Source: Pedobacter sp. Leaf250 (GTDB lineage Bacteria; Bacteroidota; Bacteroidia; Sphingobacteriales; Sphingobacteriaceae). From it: a DNA stretch of 64,000 nucleotides. The notes beneath the pieces are model-generated. The model was not told the origin of the DNA. It saw nothing but the letters and a program-made list of their open reading frames with translations, and made no database searches. Position 1 is the stretch's first letter, and each line of letters begins with the position of its first letter. The stretch covers positions 186,001-250,000 of the forward strand of contig NZ_CAKLBU010000002.1 in NCBI RefSeq assembly GCF_920984735.1, given 5' to 3'. The translations under genes and the position numbers were made by a program. Positions 17,270 to 27,036 of this stretch are shown here, piece after piece.

Positions 17270-17950
17270 TTAATTTAAGTAGCCTGTTTTTTTCAAGAAA
17301 TCTGCCCAAACTTTATATCCTTCAGGAATTAGATGCAATCCATCTTTGGTTAATTCGGCTCTCAAATGTTTATCCTGGTCAGTAAAGTTTGAGTATAAAT
17401 CAATAACTGTTACATTCTTCGCGGCAAACCTTTTGATTTCTTCATTTAACCAAAGAATGTGCTCATCTTTACCATAGTGATTTTTAAACTTTGCAAAAGA
17501 ACTATTTACAGGCAAAAGTGTATTAAAATAAATCTGGGTTCTTTTTGATCCTTTTCTAATTCTCGAAATCATTGATTTATAATTCCTTAAAATTACACTA
17601 TCGGGAATATTCCTTGAAATATCATTGATTCCAATTAGAATAAAGATTTTAGCAGGTTTGCCGTCAATAATATCCTGCAAACGATCAAGTACACCAAAAG
17701 TAATATCACCAGATATACCTCTATTTTTTGCTTGTGGTAGATCCAGCAATTTTGCCCAATCAGTTCCAGCTGTAATACTATTCCCTAAAAAAACAATATC
17801 TTTTTTTGATTTGGTATCGGCTTGAAATTTGTTTACAATTTCAACATATTTCCCCGGACGGTAAGTGCTATCCCATTTTACAGTTTGTGCAAAAACATCG
17901 CTGTAGCATGCAAACGATAAAATAAATAATGCGATTAAGGTTTTTTTCAT
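17270..17950 (-). CDS. Secreted SGNH/GDSL-family hydrolase
   Basis: 226 residues with a signal peptide (MKKTLIALFILSFACYSDVFA). All SGNH blocks are present: GNSITAG (block I, nucleophile Ser), the Gly in NRGISGD (block II), IGINDI (block III, Gly-x-Asn-Asp), and DGLHLIPEGY (block V, catalytic Asp-x-x-His). These enzymes are esterases (lipid, acetyl or platelet-activating-factor acetylhydrolase-like). It is the last of three genes (metallophosphoesterase, glycerophosphodiesterase, SGNH) with 26-42 nt gaps. A deacylating step on phospholipid-like material would fit that context, but the substrate is not shown. Confidence 0.85.
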   Translation of the reverse strand: MKKTLIALFILSFACYSDVFAQTVKWDSTYRPGKYVEIVNKFQADTKSKKDIVFLGNSITAGTDWAKLLDLPQAKNRGISGDITFGVLDRLQDIIDGKPAKIFILIGINDISRNIPDSVILRNYKSMISRIRKGSKRTQIYFNTLLPVNSSFAKFKNHYGKDEHILWLNEEIKRFAAKNVTVIDLYSNFTDQDKHLRAELTKDGLHLIPEGYKVWADFLKKTGYLN

Positions 17951-17976
17951 AAAGAATGATCTTTGAAGAAGTTAGA

Positions 17977-18882
17977 CTATAAGTTAGTTTGAACTAAAAC
18001 ATCCGGATAATCTGATATTATTCCATCAACTTTTAAGGCTTTTAATTTTTTTATATCTTCAGCGGTATTCGCGGTCCAAGGAATAATTTTTACACCATCA
18101 TTATGCGCCTTCGTTACCATTTCTTCGGTAACCATTTGCCAAACCGGACTTAAAATGAATGGTTTATAGCCTAAATCTGCAATGTTTTCTTCGTAACTTT
18201 TTTTATTGGCAACCAAAAAGGAGGTTTTTACTTCAGGATATTTTTTATTAATAATCTGGATCGTTCTTTTATCAAAAGACTGAATAACTACATAAGGCGT
18301 TATTTTTTTCTTTTCAATAACATCCATTAATAATTTAACAAAGGTTTCAGGAACTGGATTTGTAATGCCATCTTCATTCGGATTGCACTTTGTTTCAATA
18401 TTATAAAAAAATTGTTTGCGTTTGTTTTTCTTAATATCCAACTGTACAGAGTCAATTAAATCGGCTAGCAGTGGAATATATTCCTTTGATTTTTGTTGTT
18501 GAGGAAATAATTCATGTGGTTTTGTACCAAGATCAAATTTTCGCAATTCATCATAGTTCATTCCAAAAATCACATATTTCTTAGCATCACCTTTGGGGAT
18601 TTCTTTTCCATCTGGCGTTAACATAAATGCCGGACTCAAATAATCATCATGTGTTACTACTACATTTCCATCTTTTGTAATGTGTGTATCCATTTCCAAG
18701 GTGGTTATTCCATCAATTTTCATGGTTTTCAACATGGCCATAATGGTATTTTCAGGATATAAACCTCTCCCGCCCCGGTGTGCTTCAGCACTAAAAGCTG
18801 GAAATTTGACTTGTTGCGTAAAGCCAACTGACGCTGATAAACGTGCAACGCAAAAAACTGTAACTGCTGCTTTAAAATACAT
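17977..18882 (-). CDS. glpQ: Secreted glycerophosphodiester phosphodiesterase
   Basis: 301 residues with a signal peptide. The GDPD active-site pattern is complete: AHRGGRGLYPENT (catalytic His, Arg and Glu), LEMDTHITKDG, and VVVTHDDYL (second His). VIQSFDKRTIQIINKKYP and GVKIIPWTANT are typical of the C-terminal half of the TIM barrel. It hydrolyses glycerophosphodiesters to sn-glycerol-3-phosphate and an alcohol in the periplasm, with a divalent metal. It sits between a metallophosphoesterase and an SGNH hydrolase, which together could strip phosphate from imported lipid head groups. No Pho-box-like element was recognised. Confidence 0.88.
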   Translation of the reverse strand: MYFKAAVTVFCVARLSASVGFTQQVKFPAFSAEAHRGGRGLYPENTIMAMLKTMKIDGITTLEMDTHITKDGNVVVTHDDYLSPAFMLTPDGKEIPKGDAKKYVIFGMNYDELRKFDLGTKPHELFPQQQKSKEYIPLLADLIDSVQLDIKKNKRKQFFYNIETKCNPNEDGITNPVPETFVKLLMDVIEKKKITPYVVIQSFDKRTIQIINKKYPEVKTSFLVANKKSYEENIADLGYKPFILSPVWQMVTEEMVTKAHNDGVKIIPWTANTAEDIKKLKALKVDGIISDYPDVLVQTNL

Positions 18883-18924
18883 ATAGATTAATTTAAATAA
18901 AATATTTATCTCGATTAAATGTTA

Positions 18925-20337
18925 TTATCCTTTAAATTCAGCTTCGAACTTTTCACCAAAGCGGTCTGTAGCTACAACCTTAACTGTTTTTACTGTTGGT
19001 GCAAAATGTGCAACAAATAAATGTTCAGTTGAATGTGGTTCGGGAAAAGTTCTTCCGGCAGGCAAAGTTGGACCTTTATACAAAGTAACAGTTTGCGGAT
19101 CGTAACCTTTTTGGTTTTCCATTACGCCCATTGCTTTTCCATCGAGAAAATATTCCACTTTCCATTGCGGATCCCAGTTCCAAACATTGGCGATTAATCT
19201 TTTTTGATTGGTCAATTCATCAACATAAATATGAACTTGTTCTTTTCTGCTTAAGCCTGTTGGTTGGTAATACCATTTCAAATTGGTACCATCAACTTCA
19301 TAAACGCCATAACCTCTTGGCGTTCCATCTTCGCAAACAGGGCCTGTCCACCAGGCGCCACATACTGCACCATGGTTGTGCTCAAAAACATTACCTGTTA
19401 TTACATTTCGAGTGTAATGCGTATGGCCAGACATGATGTGAACATTGGTAAAACCATTTAAAACAGCATATAGATCGGTATTATTTTTTACTGAATTATG
19501 AACCGGAATATGAAGGTTGATGATCACGAGCGCATCTTTTGCAATAAATTTTAAATCTTTTGCCAACCAATCTAATTGCTGTTGAGAAATAAAGCCATCG
19601 TATTTTCGCTCTTCGCCTAAATAGCGAACATCATCCATAACCACATAATGCGCTTTGCCACGATTGAAAGAATAATAGGTTGGCCCATAATGTTCCTGAA
19701 AAGTTTTATCCGACGTTTCATCACCACCCATTCTGTAATCCATATCATGATTGCCCAAACACTGAAAAAATGGAATACCCATTTCTTTAACCGCAATATT
19801 GTAATCGGCAAATAACTCATGATTATCCCATACAATATCGCCAACGGTTATGCCATGTACCGGAACATTTCCCATTGATTGGATTACTTTTTTAGTGTCA
19901 GGAACTGATGTAGTCATCATTTTCTCTACATCCTTCTTATTTTTCACCTGTGGGTCGGCCCAAATAATAAAATTGTGGCGGTTATCATTTTGCTTCATTG
20001 CTTTCAACTCGAAATTTAATTCAGTTTTTGCATTGAGTTGTTCGTAATATTTAGCTAAGTGACTATCTGTGGTAAATTCAAATCCCGATGGTGTACTAAT
20101 CCAAATAAATTTAGCTAAAGGGTTCACCTCAATTGAATATTTCCCGTTTTTATCGGTTTGAATTACATTAAAACCATCCGAAACTACAACATTTGCGATT
20201 CCTTTGCCTTTGCTGGTTACTCGCCCGCTGACTTTATTGTCTAAATCTAGAAAGGAAAATGCTGAATATGATTTTAAGCTAACGAATAACGTTGTAGTAA
20301 GTAATCCAGTTTTTTGGATAAATGATCTTCTGTTCAT
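18925..20337 (-). CDS. Exported calcineurin-like metallophosphoesterase
   Basis: 470 residues. The ATG at 20337 was chosen because it begins a twin-arginine-type signal (MNRRSFIQKTGLLTTTLF). The frame is open 11 codons upstream. Residues about 40-110 form a carboxypeptidase-regulatory/Ig-like N-terminal domain (GRVTSKGKGIANVVVSD). The calcineurin domain holds WADPQ, VGDIVWDNHE, LGNHDMDY, NLHIPVH and SGHTHYTRN, giving the full set of metal ligands. A C-terminal beta domain (about 370-470) follows. It dephosphorylates an extracytoplasmic phosphoester. It starts 124 nt downstream of the DUF5689 lipoprotein gene, beyond a terminator hairpin, and heads a three-gene group with the GDPD and SGNH genes. 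Confidence 0.85.
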   Translation of the reverse strand: MNRRSFIQKTGLLTTTLFVSLKSYSAFSFLDLDNKVSGRVTSKGKGIANVVVSDGFNVIQTDKNGKYSIEVNPLAKFIWISTPSGFEFTTDSHLAKYYEQLNAKTELNFELKAMKQNDNRHNFIIWADPQVKNKKDVEKMMTTSVPDTKKVIQSMGNVPVHGITVGDIVWDNHELFADYNIAVKEMGIPFFQCLGNHDMDYRMGGDETSDKTFQEHYGPTYYSFNRGKAHYVVMDDVRYLGEERKYDGFISQQQLDWLAKDLKFIAKDALVIINLHIPVHNSVKNNTDLYAVLNGFTNVHIMSGHTHYTRNVITGNVFEHNHGAVCGAWWTGPVCEDGTPRGYGVYEVDGTNLKWYYQPTGLSRKEQVHIYVDELTNQKRLIANVWNWDPQWKVEYFLDGKAMGVMENQKGYDPQTVTLYKGPTLPAGRTFPEPHSTEHLFVAHFAPTVKTVKVVATDRFGEKFEAEFKG

Positions 20338-20405
20338 TTTATTTAGGGATGATGAAAATAAATACCTCAATCAACATCATGTGCTTTACTTGCTAATTGA
20401 GCGGT

Positions 20406-20444
20406 TAAAAAGATGCCCAAAATATTTTTAAATCCTGGGCATCT
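20406..20444 (-). terminator. Terminator between DUF5689 gene and metallophosphoesterase gene
   Basis: AGATGCCCA (20411-20419) pairs with TGGGCATCT (20436-20444); on the minus strand a T-run (complement of AAAA at 20407-20410) follows. It lies 18 nt after the DUF5689 stop and would split the SusCD unit from the phosphoesterase unit, or lower expression of the latter. Confidence 0.75.
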
Positions 20445-20461
20445 ATAATTTATGATTTATA

Positions 20462-22081
20462 TTATCTAATTCTTGTTGGTGGAATGGTATCTCTACCAAT
20501 TTCTACACCTGCCGCATTTGTATTAACAACAATATTGTCATCTTCAATTATCGACATATTTGATGGCGAATTGTCTTTCGGCAAAATAATGTATTTCATA
20601 TCTCTCGCTTTAACCCATTTACCTAAAGTTACACTGTAAATACCTCCAGCTTTATAATACCAACCAAGATCGGCTACTGTATTGTTGTGATAACTGAATC
20701 TTATGGTATTTGTACCCTGTAAATAAAAAGGTTGAAAACCTTTATTAGGATCTGCTGGGTCAACTTCTAATGGATCATATACATCGTAAAAATCATTATT
20801 TGCAATGAGATAACCAACAGCTGGCGGTCCTGGAGTAAATAAGCTACCACCGTTGTGGATAAATACAACATCAATTGGCCTTGTAGTAGCAGTTACAGTT
20901 GTACCTCTAAAAGCAGCAATTCCATAGGCATTTCCACTATTAGCTAATAATGTACTGGTTATAGCACCAAATCCGTCTCCAGCAGTTGTAGAATAATTTA
21001 TACCTCTTATATATTGTGCAGTTGGTATTGGTGTTGAACCCGTACTGTTTATCGTTCTTCCTGTTCCACCTACATAAAAATAACCACCCTTTCTAACAGT
21101 ACCAGTTGTTAAATTAAATTTATATGTACGCAAGCCTCCGGTTGCCCAACCATTGGTTGGAAAACCTGCAGGTGTTGAAGCACCAGCATTGTTAGTAGTT
21201 ACCACAGAAAATGGGGTTACCGCGAAGTTGATATCTCTGGTAGCAATAAATTGAATATAATTATTATTGGCGTTTGTACCCCTTGGATCAGGAATCCATC
21301 CTGAAATAATAAAATCAGGAATTTCTGGAGTTGAACTTAGCGTGATCACATCACTAGCTGTTCTCATGCGATGCTCGGGAACCAGGTTGCCTGATGAATT
21401 TACTTTATTGAACAAAATCCCATAGTAATTTGCTGAAAATTGCAATGGATTATTGGCAAAAGTGGCAGTTGCTTCAGTATGTAAGGTAATGTTTGCAAAA
21501 CCATCATTTAAAGTTTTGTCTCCTGATAATACATCTGTTGGGGTTGGTAGCGGATCAAAACCACCTTTTACGATGGCTAACAAAGTACTTTCGTATTTAT
21601 TTGGATCAGCTAAAATAAAACTACTTGGAACGCGATTTTTAGCAATTGGTTTGTTTTGCGCTACACGATTTACAGCAGTTGGAGCAATGCCTTTAATTTG
21701 AAGTATTCCATCTACGCGACTAAGAATACCGCCTGATACATTAATGACAACAGAATCACCAGGCACATATTTAGCTGCATCTGCGCCTAGTGGAATGGCA
21801 ATACCCCTTAGTTGAGATAAACGTTTTTTATCTTGTACAATTAATAAACCCGATGGTAAGTTTTTGCCAGAATGGTCAGAAACTACAACAGCAGAAATGC
21901 TACTTGAGCCATACATATTATCAGGATTAAGGGTAATATCTGCTCCTTTATATAAGCCTCGTAAATCAAAAATAGGTAAAAAAGGGCTTACCTCTCCGCC
22001 CGGATAATTTTGCTTTTTACATCCAAAACCAATAATGGCCATTGAAAATAAGATGAAGCTATTTATTAGAATTTTTTTCAT
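20462..22081 (-). CDS. DUF5689 lipoprotein of a SusCD locus
   Basis: 539 residues with a lipoprotein signal ending IIGFGC (Cys21). The N-terminal about 250 residues (SISAVVVSDHSGKNLPSGLLIVQDKK, GDSVVINVSGGILSRVDGILQIKG) fit DUF5689, an OB-like beta domain found beside SusCD genes in Bacteroidota. The rest is beta-rich and Gly/Asn/Thr-rich and probably a ligand-facing module. It ends in a segment rich in Trp/Tyr (DLGWYYKAGGIYSVTLGKWVK). It is 28 nt downstream of SusD on the same strand and likely a surface lipoprotein that helps capture the ligand of this SusCD pair. No catalytic motif was recognised. Confidence 0.75.
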   Translation of the reverse strand: MKKILINSFILFSMAIIGFGCKKQNYPGGEVSPFLPIFDLRGLYKGADITLNPDNMYGSSSISAVVVSDHSGKNLPSGLLIVQDKKRLSQLRGIAIPLGADAAKYVPGDSVVINVSGGILSRVDGILQIKGIAPTAVNRVAQNKPIAKNRVPSSFILADPNKYESTLLAIVKGGFDPLPTPTDVLSGDKTLNDGFANITLHTEATATFANNPLQFSANYYGILFNKVNSSGNLVPEHRMRTASDVITLSSTPEIPDFIISGWIPDPRGTNANNNYIQFIATRDINFAVTPFSVVTTNNAGASTPAGFPTNGWATGGLRTYKFNLTTGTVRKGGYFYVGGTGRTINSTGSTPIPTAQYIRGINYSTTAGDGFGAITSTLLANSGNAYGIAAFRGTTVTATTRPIDVVFIHNGGSLFTPGPPAVGYLIANNDFYDVYDPLEVDPADPNKGFQPFYLQGTNTIRFSYHNNTVADLGWYYKAGGIYSVTLGKWVKARDMKYIILPKDNSPSNMSIIEDDNIVVNTNAAGVEIGRDTIPPTRIR

Positions 22082-22109
22082 GTCGATAATTTTTAATACT
22101 GTTTAACGC

Positions 22110-23687
22110 TTATGGTTTTTGCCACCATACTTGTGTGCTAATTTCGTCGCCACCCATAGAGGCTAGTGCCAACTTATAATTTGTTGGGTTAGTCGACTGG
22201 ATATAAACAGGATAAGTCATACGAGCTGGCATAACGCCACCATTAGAAAGCCCAGGACCTTTAGGTAAATAAGGGTGACCTGTTCGGCGATATTCGTACC
22301 ACTGTTGCATATCTACCATAAACAAAGCATAGTATTTTTGCATGTGTATTTGTTCCATTTTATCTTCAAACTGACCAGTATTATAAGTTCCCCACTCGAT
22401 ATCAGCCTCATTTATATAATCTAAAAATTCTGCTGCTGTGGTAGATGTGGTAAAACTTGGCACCCAATAATTAATTGAATTTGCTATGCCTGTATTATAG
22501 TAAGCTTCAGCCGAACCGGTGATATATCCTTTTAAAGCTGCTTCTGCTAATATGAGCTGCACCTCTGCATAATTCATAAAAATACCAGTTAACGGATTGG
22601 CTTGTAATGATCTTGCATTTAATGCTACACTTGATACCGTTTGTGCAAATGAATAAAAATATGATTGTTTCGGCGCACCTCCACCAACTATATATCCACT
22701 TGGTACACCTGCAAAACCTGAGGGCCCTTGAGAAATCCCCCATCTGTTGATTCCAGCATTTGCATAACCTTTAGCGGCAGAAATATCAATTCGTGGATCT
22801 TTCCATCCTACTAATCTATCGATAAAGAAACTTGCAATGGCAGGTGCTCTGTAATCCTGTTCACGAATACCATTAACCAATGGTGAAGTGTAAGGATCGG
22901 ATACGTTGATGCCGCCATTCCACAGAAGTCTTGCAGACTCGCCATTGTTCGATATAATTGGATACTGAGTGGTATTGGTATTTGCTATTTCTTTCATTTT
23001 AGCAATAACCTGTGCAGAAACATCAGATTTTCTAGATACCCTCAACAGTAACCTTAAATATAATGAATTTGAAAATTTACGCCATTTTGCTACATCTCCT
23101 TTAAATAATGGATCGCTTATCGCAACAATTGGTGTTCCTGTACTTAACAAAGTATTGGCTTCTTCCAGCATTTTGAAAATACCCAGATAAACATCCTTCT
23201 GTGTATTAAATTTAGGCTCTGTAATTTCTGAACCTTTATTCGATTCCGTAAAAGGAATATCGCCATAAGTATCAGTTAAATTCGCATATAGCCACGATTG
23301 CATCACCAATGAAATACCTTGATATGATTTATTTAGCTTTGAAGGTTCTGAAGCTTTAGTATACATATCCTTAAAATTGGTTAATTGGATATACCAACCA
23401 TTGTAAAGATAATCTGCAAATGTACGCCTGTACTGATACCTGAAAACCGTTGCATCACCATCATCTTGATTTACAGTAACCTGCATCAATTCATTACTGA
23501 AGTTTCTATTGCGAAACATGCCTAATGATAATGAATTAACCAATGCTGGCGCCATCAATTTATCAGGTGTAGTATCGATAATGTTAATCGGGTCTGTATT
23601 AATTGCTATAAAATCTTTCTGACAAGAGCTAAATGTTAAGCTGGAGCCAACTAAAAGTATAACAAGCTTTTTTATATTATTTTTCAT
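22110..23687 (-). CDS. SusD/RagB-family nutrient-binding lipoprotein (SusD-like_2 type)
   Basis: 525 residues from the ATG at 23687, which begins a lipoprotein signal (MKNNIKKLVILLVGSSLTFSSC). The longer open frame runs back into the SusC gene and was rejected. FIAINTDPINIIDTTPDKLMAPALVNSL at the N terminus, SWLYANLTDTYGDIPFTES and PNYAEVQLILAEAALKG-like segments are typical of the SusD-like_2 branch. It forms the hinged lid over the SusC barrel at the cell surface and binds the oligomeric substrate. It starts 13 nt after the SusC stop codon, so the pair is co-translated. No specificity can be read from the sequence. Confidence 0.92.
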   Translation of the reverse strand: MKNNIKKLVILLVGSSLTFSSCQKDFIAINTDPINIIDTTPDKLMAPALVNSLSLGMFRNRNFSNELMQVTVNQDDGDATVFRYQYRRTFADYLYNGWYIQLTNFKDMYTKASEPSKLNKSYQGISLVMQSWLYANLTDTYGDIPFTESNKGSEITEPKFNTQKDVYLGIFKMLEEANTLLSTGTPIVAISDPLFKGDVAKWRKFSNSLYLRLLLRVSRKSDVSAQVIAKMKEIANTNTTQYPIISNNGESARLLWNGGINVSDPYTSPLVNGIREQDYRAPAIASFFIDRLVGWKDPRIDISAAKGYANAGINRWGISQGPSGFAGVPSGYIVGGGAPKQSYFYSFAQTVSSVALNARSLQANPLTGIFMNYAEVQLILAEAALKGYITGSAEAYYNTGIANSINYWVPSFTTSTTAAEFLDYINEADIEWGTYNTGQFEDKMEQIHMQKYYALFMVDMQQWYEYRRTGHPYLPKGPGLSNGGVMPARMTYPVYIQSTNPTNYKLALASMGGDEISTQVWWQKP

Positions 23688-23700
23688 GATTGTTTTCGAG

Positions 23701-26700
23701 TTATATTCCAATTGATAGATTAAAGCCATAACTTCTGGTTGATGGGAATTGTCCAATTTCAAATCCCTGAACGATATCCGAACCGCTAATGGTACCAAAT
23801 TCAGGATCGAACATTGGCCATGGAGACCAAATAAATAAGTTACGTCCATAAAGCCCGAATGAAGCTGTGTTTAAACCAATTTTCTTCAGGAATTTTGGAG
23901 CGAATTTGTAAGTAATGGCAGCCTCTCTAAATTTGATAAAATCGGTACTGAAAGTACTACCTTCAGCGTTATCAGCTCCCATATTTGAACGATAATATTC
24001 ATCAATATCAGTTGCAATTACATCATTTTTACGGAAAGTTCCATCTGGATTTTGAACCACACCGTTACCTATAATTCCACTATATCTACCAGGTAATGTA
24101 GAAGTCAGTTTACCTTGCTCTACCAATTTATAATTTAATAATGAGTGCGCTACTGCACCAATCTGAGCATCGAACAATACATTTAAGCTGAAATTTTTGT
24201 AGCTGAATGTATTTCCGATACTACCTTTAAAGCGAGGAATGGTATTGCCTAAATAAACCACATCATTGGTTATTTTTGCTAAACCAGATACAGCGTCGAA
24301 CACTACATTTCCTTGCGGATCGCGAACATATCCTCTACCATACAAATCGCCCATGCTACCGCCAACTTTGGCAACAATTTGCCCGCCAGCTACAGGTCCG
24401 GTTCTTAATACTACAGAACTATCACCATTCATGTCGATAATTTTATTTTGGTTGGTTGAGAAGGTCATAAATGCAGACCAATTGAAACCGTTTCTACTTT
24501 GAATAGGTTTACCATTTACTGAAATTTCTAAACCTCTATTATTCACCTGACCAGCGTTGATTAACATTTGGTTGTAACCAGTTGCCCTATCTACAATCCT
24601 TGTTAAATGCTGATCGTTAGTTTTACCGGCATAAACAGCAAAATCAAAATTTAACCTGTTTTTAAATAACCTAATGTCCGCACCTAATTCATAAGTGGTG
24701 GTTCTCAAAGGTTTCAGATTACTATTGGCTAATAAACCTGGATTGGCCAGGGCACTATCCGGATAAGATCCGCTAAAGGCAAGTCCGTAAGTATATGCAG
24801 TTCTGTATGGAATTAAACTTCCGCTACCTACCTGCGAAGCAGAGAACCTGAACTTAGCCATATTTACAAACTTTGGCATTTTTACAATTTCAGATAATAC
24901 AAAACTCGCACTTGCTGATGGATAGAAGAAACCTACATTATCTGTTCTTGTTGCAGATGCCAATGCACTATTCCAATCTTTACGAGCAGTGATATCCAAG
25001 AATAAGAAGTCTTTATAACTGTTGGATAAGATCCCATAAAAACTGTTAATGTTTAATCGAGAAGTATCTGGAATTGATAAAAGCGGATATAAATTATTAG
25101 AAAGTTCGTAAATGTTTGGAATTTTTAATCCATCAGCACGAATGTCTGATCTGTCGTATCTATTTCTTAACTGACTACCACCTGCTGATAGATTGAAGCT
25201 ATAATCGTTACTTACTTTTTTATCATATCTGATCAAGAAATCGCTGTTTGTTTCTGATGAATGGCTATTTTGCTCACGATATGAACCAAAAATCAACTTA
25301 CTCCCAGCATCATACGGACGCTCCTGCATTTGTTTCTGCTTAGCATAATCGATGCTCGATCTTACCAATAAACTCAATTCTTTTGTAAACTGGTAGCTTA
25401 ATTGAAGACTTCCTGTTATGTTATTACGGCGCTGCTTGTTCTTAAATTCGTTAACTACAGCGTAAGGATTTTCGGGAAAAGAACTATAAGGATATTTGAT
25501 TTGTCTGTTTTCCTGTCCGTTAACCCAGTAGTTTTTAATCGATTCCAAATCGGCATTTGGCTGCCAAAAGATGAACCAATACATAATGGATTGATTTCCG
25601 TAACCATTACCAGGTAAGTTATCGCTATATCTGTTACCATAATTAACTTTGGCCGCTAACTTCAACTTCTTTGTAATATCAGAATTGATTGCCAATGAAG
25701 CATTGGTACGCTCTATGCCAGAAAGTGGAATAATCCAAGTATTGCTCTGATTAGATATCGATGTACGGAAATTTGTTGTTTTCCCTAATTTTCCGTCAAT
25801 ACTCAAAGTGTTGGTTAAGTTTTCGCCTTTACTAAAAAACTCTCTAATTTGATTGGTATATGGCACCCATGGCGTACGCGTTAAGCCTACATTTTGCCTG
25901 CTGCCATCATATTGAAAAAAGCTTAAACTTGGGTCGAACCTTGGTCCATAAGCAGAACTTGTTCCACTTGTACTTGCGCCATCAGCACTTGCACCATAAG
26001 AATAATATGCAGCACCATCCAAACCCTGACCATATTCATATTGTAAATCAGGCCAACGATTTACCTCTTCAAATGAACCATTTGAAGTAAACTTTATCCC
26101 TATTGATTTACGTTTAGAATTACCCGATTTAGTTGTGATAATGATTGCTCCATTTGCACCACGTTGACCGTATAATGCCGATGCACCAGGGCCTTTTAAA
26201 ACCGTTACACTTTCAATATCTTCCGGGTTGATATCATTAATGGTGCTTCCGTAATCGGCTGGCATGTTATCACTTCCAGTTCCGTATACCCCTCCAGATG
26301 TAGCGGCAGTACGGCGACCTCCACTACTACTTACTACTACTCCATCAAGTACAACTAAAGCTTCGTTATCACCTGTTAAGTTGTTTTCACCACGTAAAAT
26401 AATTTTGTTTGAACCACCTGGGCCACTATTTGATCTTACTAAATTTAAACCCGCTACTTTACCTGAAAGCGCATCAGTCCAGTTAGTTGCCACCGATTCT
26501 GTTAATTGCGTACTATCAATAGTAGTGGTAGCATAACCTAAAGCTTTTTCATTTCTTTTGATACCCAATGCGGTAACCACAACTTCATTTAGTTGGCTAT
26601 TTGATGATTTCAATCTAATGGTAAGTCCGTTTAAGTTTCCAGAAATGCTTCTGCTTACAACGGTGTAACCAACCATATTAAATGAAATTGTACCAGCACC

Positions 26701-27036
26701 TTGAAGCGTAACCGAAAAATCTCCATTATCATTTGTTACGCCCAAAACTTTTCTAGCACCATCGCTAATTGTTGTACCCACTAGTGGTTGCCCATCTCCA
26801 TCATCAAGTACTTTTCCTTTAATTACAAAGCGCTGCGCAGGCTGCTGGGCAAATACACCTAAATTAGAAGAAAGGAAAATACCCAAGAGAAAAATTTTGA
26901 TGTAAAATGAAAAGGAATGACTCACTACTGCTAGAAAAGACTTCTGTTCATCATGCTGAAGATGCTTAGGGATTTCATCGACAGTTTTTGATCCATGCCA
27001 AAACATGGAACTAGTTTTAGTAAAAAGTTTGTTCAT
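23701..27036 (-). CDS. SusC/RagA-family TonB-linked outer-membrane transporter
   Basis: 1,111 residues. The N-terminal stretch before the hydrophobic signal core (core at about 43-62, cleavage after GVFA) is about 42 residues and unusually long. A carboxypeptidase-regulatory-like domain follows (FVIKGKVLDDGDGQPLVGTTI), then the SusC signature LNEVVVTALGIKRNEKALGYATT, the plug (DALSGKVAGLNLVRSNSGPG, VTVLKGPGASALYGQRGANGAI) and a 22-strand-type barrel ending RSYGFNLSIGI. It imports a SusD-captured substrate across the outer membrane. No STN domain and no FecI/FecR pair is present, so control is not of the anti-sigma type. It is the first gene of the SusC-SusD-DUF5689 unit. Confidence 0.93.
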   Translation of the reverse strand: MNKLFTKTSSMFWHGSKTVDEIPKHLQHDEQKSFLAVVSHSFSFYIKIFLLGIFLSSNLGVFAQQPAQRFVIKGKVLDDGDGQPLVGTTISDGARKVLGVTNDNGDFSVTLQGAGTISFNMVGYTVVSRSISGNLNGLTIRLKSSNSQLNEVVVTALGIKRNEKALGYATTTIDSTQLTESVATNWTDALSGKVAGLNLVRSNSGPGGSNKIILRGENNLTGDNEALVVLDGVVVSSSGGRRTAATSGGVYGTGSDNMPADYGSTINDINPEDIESVTVLKGPGASALYGQRGANGAIIITTKSGNSKRKSIGIKFTSNGSFEEVNRWPDLQYEYGQGLDGAAYYSYGASADGASTSGTSSAYGPRFDPSLSFFQYDGSRQNVGLTRTPWVPYTNQIREFFSKGENLTNTLSIDGKLGKTTNFRTSISNQSNTWIIPLSGIERTNASLAINSDITKKLKLAAKVNYGNRYSDNLPGNGYGNQSIMYWFIFWQPNADLESIKNYWVNGQENRQIKYPYSSFPENPYAVVNEFKNKQRRNNITGSLQLSYQFTKELSLLVRSSIDYAKQKQMQERPYDAGSKLIFGSYREQNSHSSETNSDFLIRYDKKVSNDYSFNLSAGGSQLRNRYDRSDIRADGLKIPNIYELSNNLYPLLSIPDTSRLNINSFYGILSNSYKDFLFLDITARKDWNSALASATRTDNVGFFYPSASASFVLSEIVKMPKFVNMAKFRFSASQVGSGSLIPYRTAYTYGLAFSGSYPDSALANPGLLANSNLKPLRTTTYELGADIRLFKNRLNFDFAVYAGKTNDQHLTRIVDRATGYNQMLINAGQVNNRGLEISVNGKPIQSRNGFNWSAFMTFSTNQNKIIDMNGDSSVVLRTGPVAGGQIVAKVGGSMGDLYGRGYVRDPQGNVVFDAVSGLAKITNDVVYLGNTIPRFKGSIGNTFSYKNFSLNVLFDAQIGAVAHSLLNYKLVEQGKLTSTLPGRYSGIIGNGVVQNPDGTFRKNDVIATDIDEYYRSNMGADNAEGSTFSTDFIKFREAAITYKFAPKFLKKIGLNTASFGLYGRNLFIWSPWPMFDPEFGTISGSDIVQGFEIGQFPSTRSYGFNLSIGI

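Noticed and set aside
17270..27036. Idea that the first SusCD locus is under ECF sigma/anti-sigma control
   Set aside because: No FecI or FecR gene is nearby and the SusC lacks the STN domain needed for that signalling.
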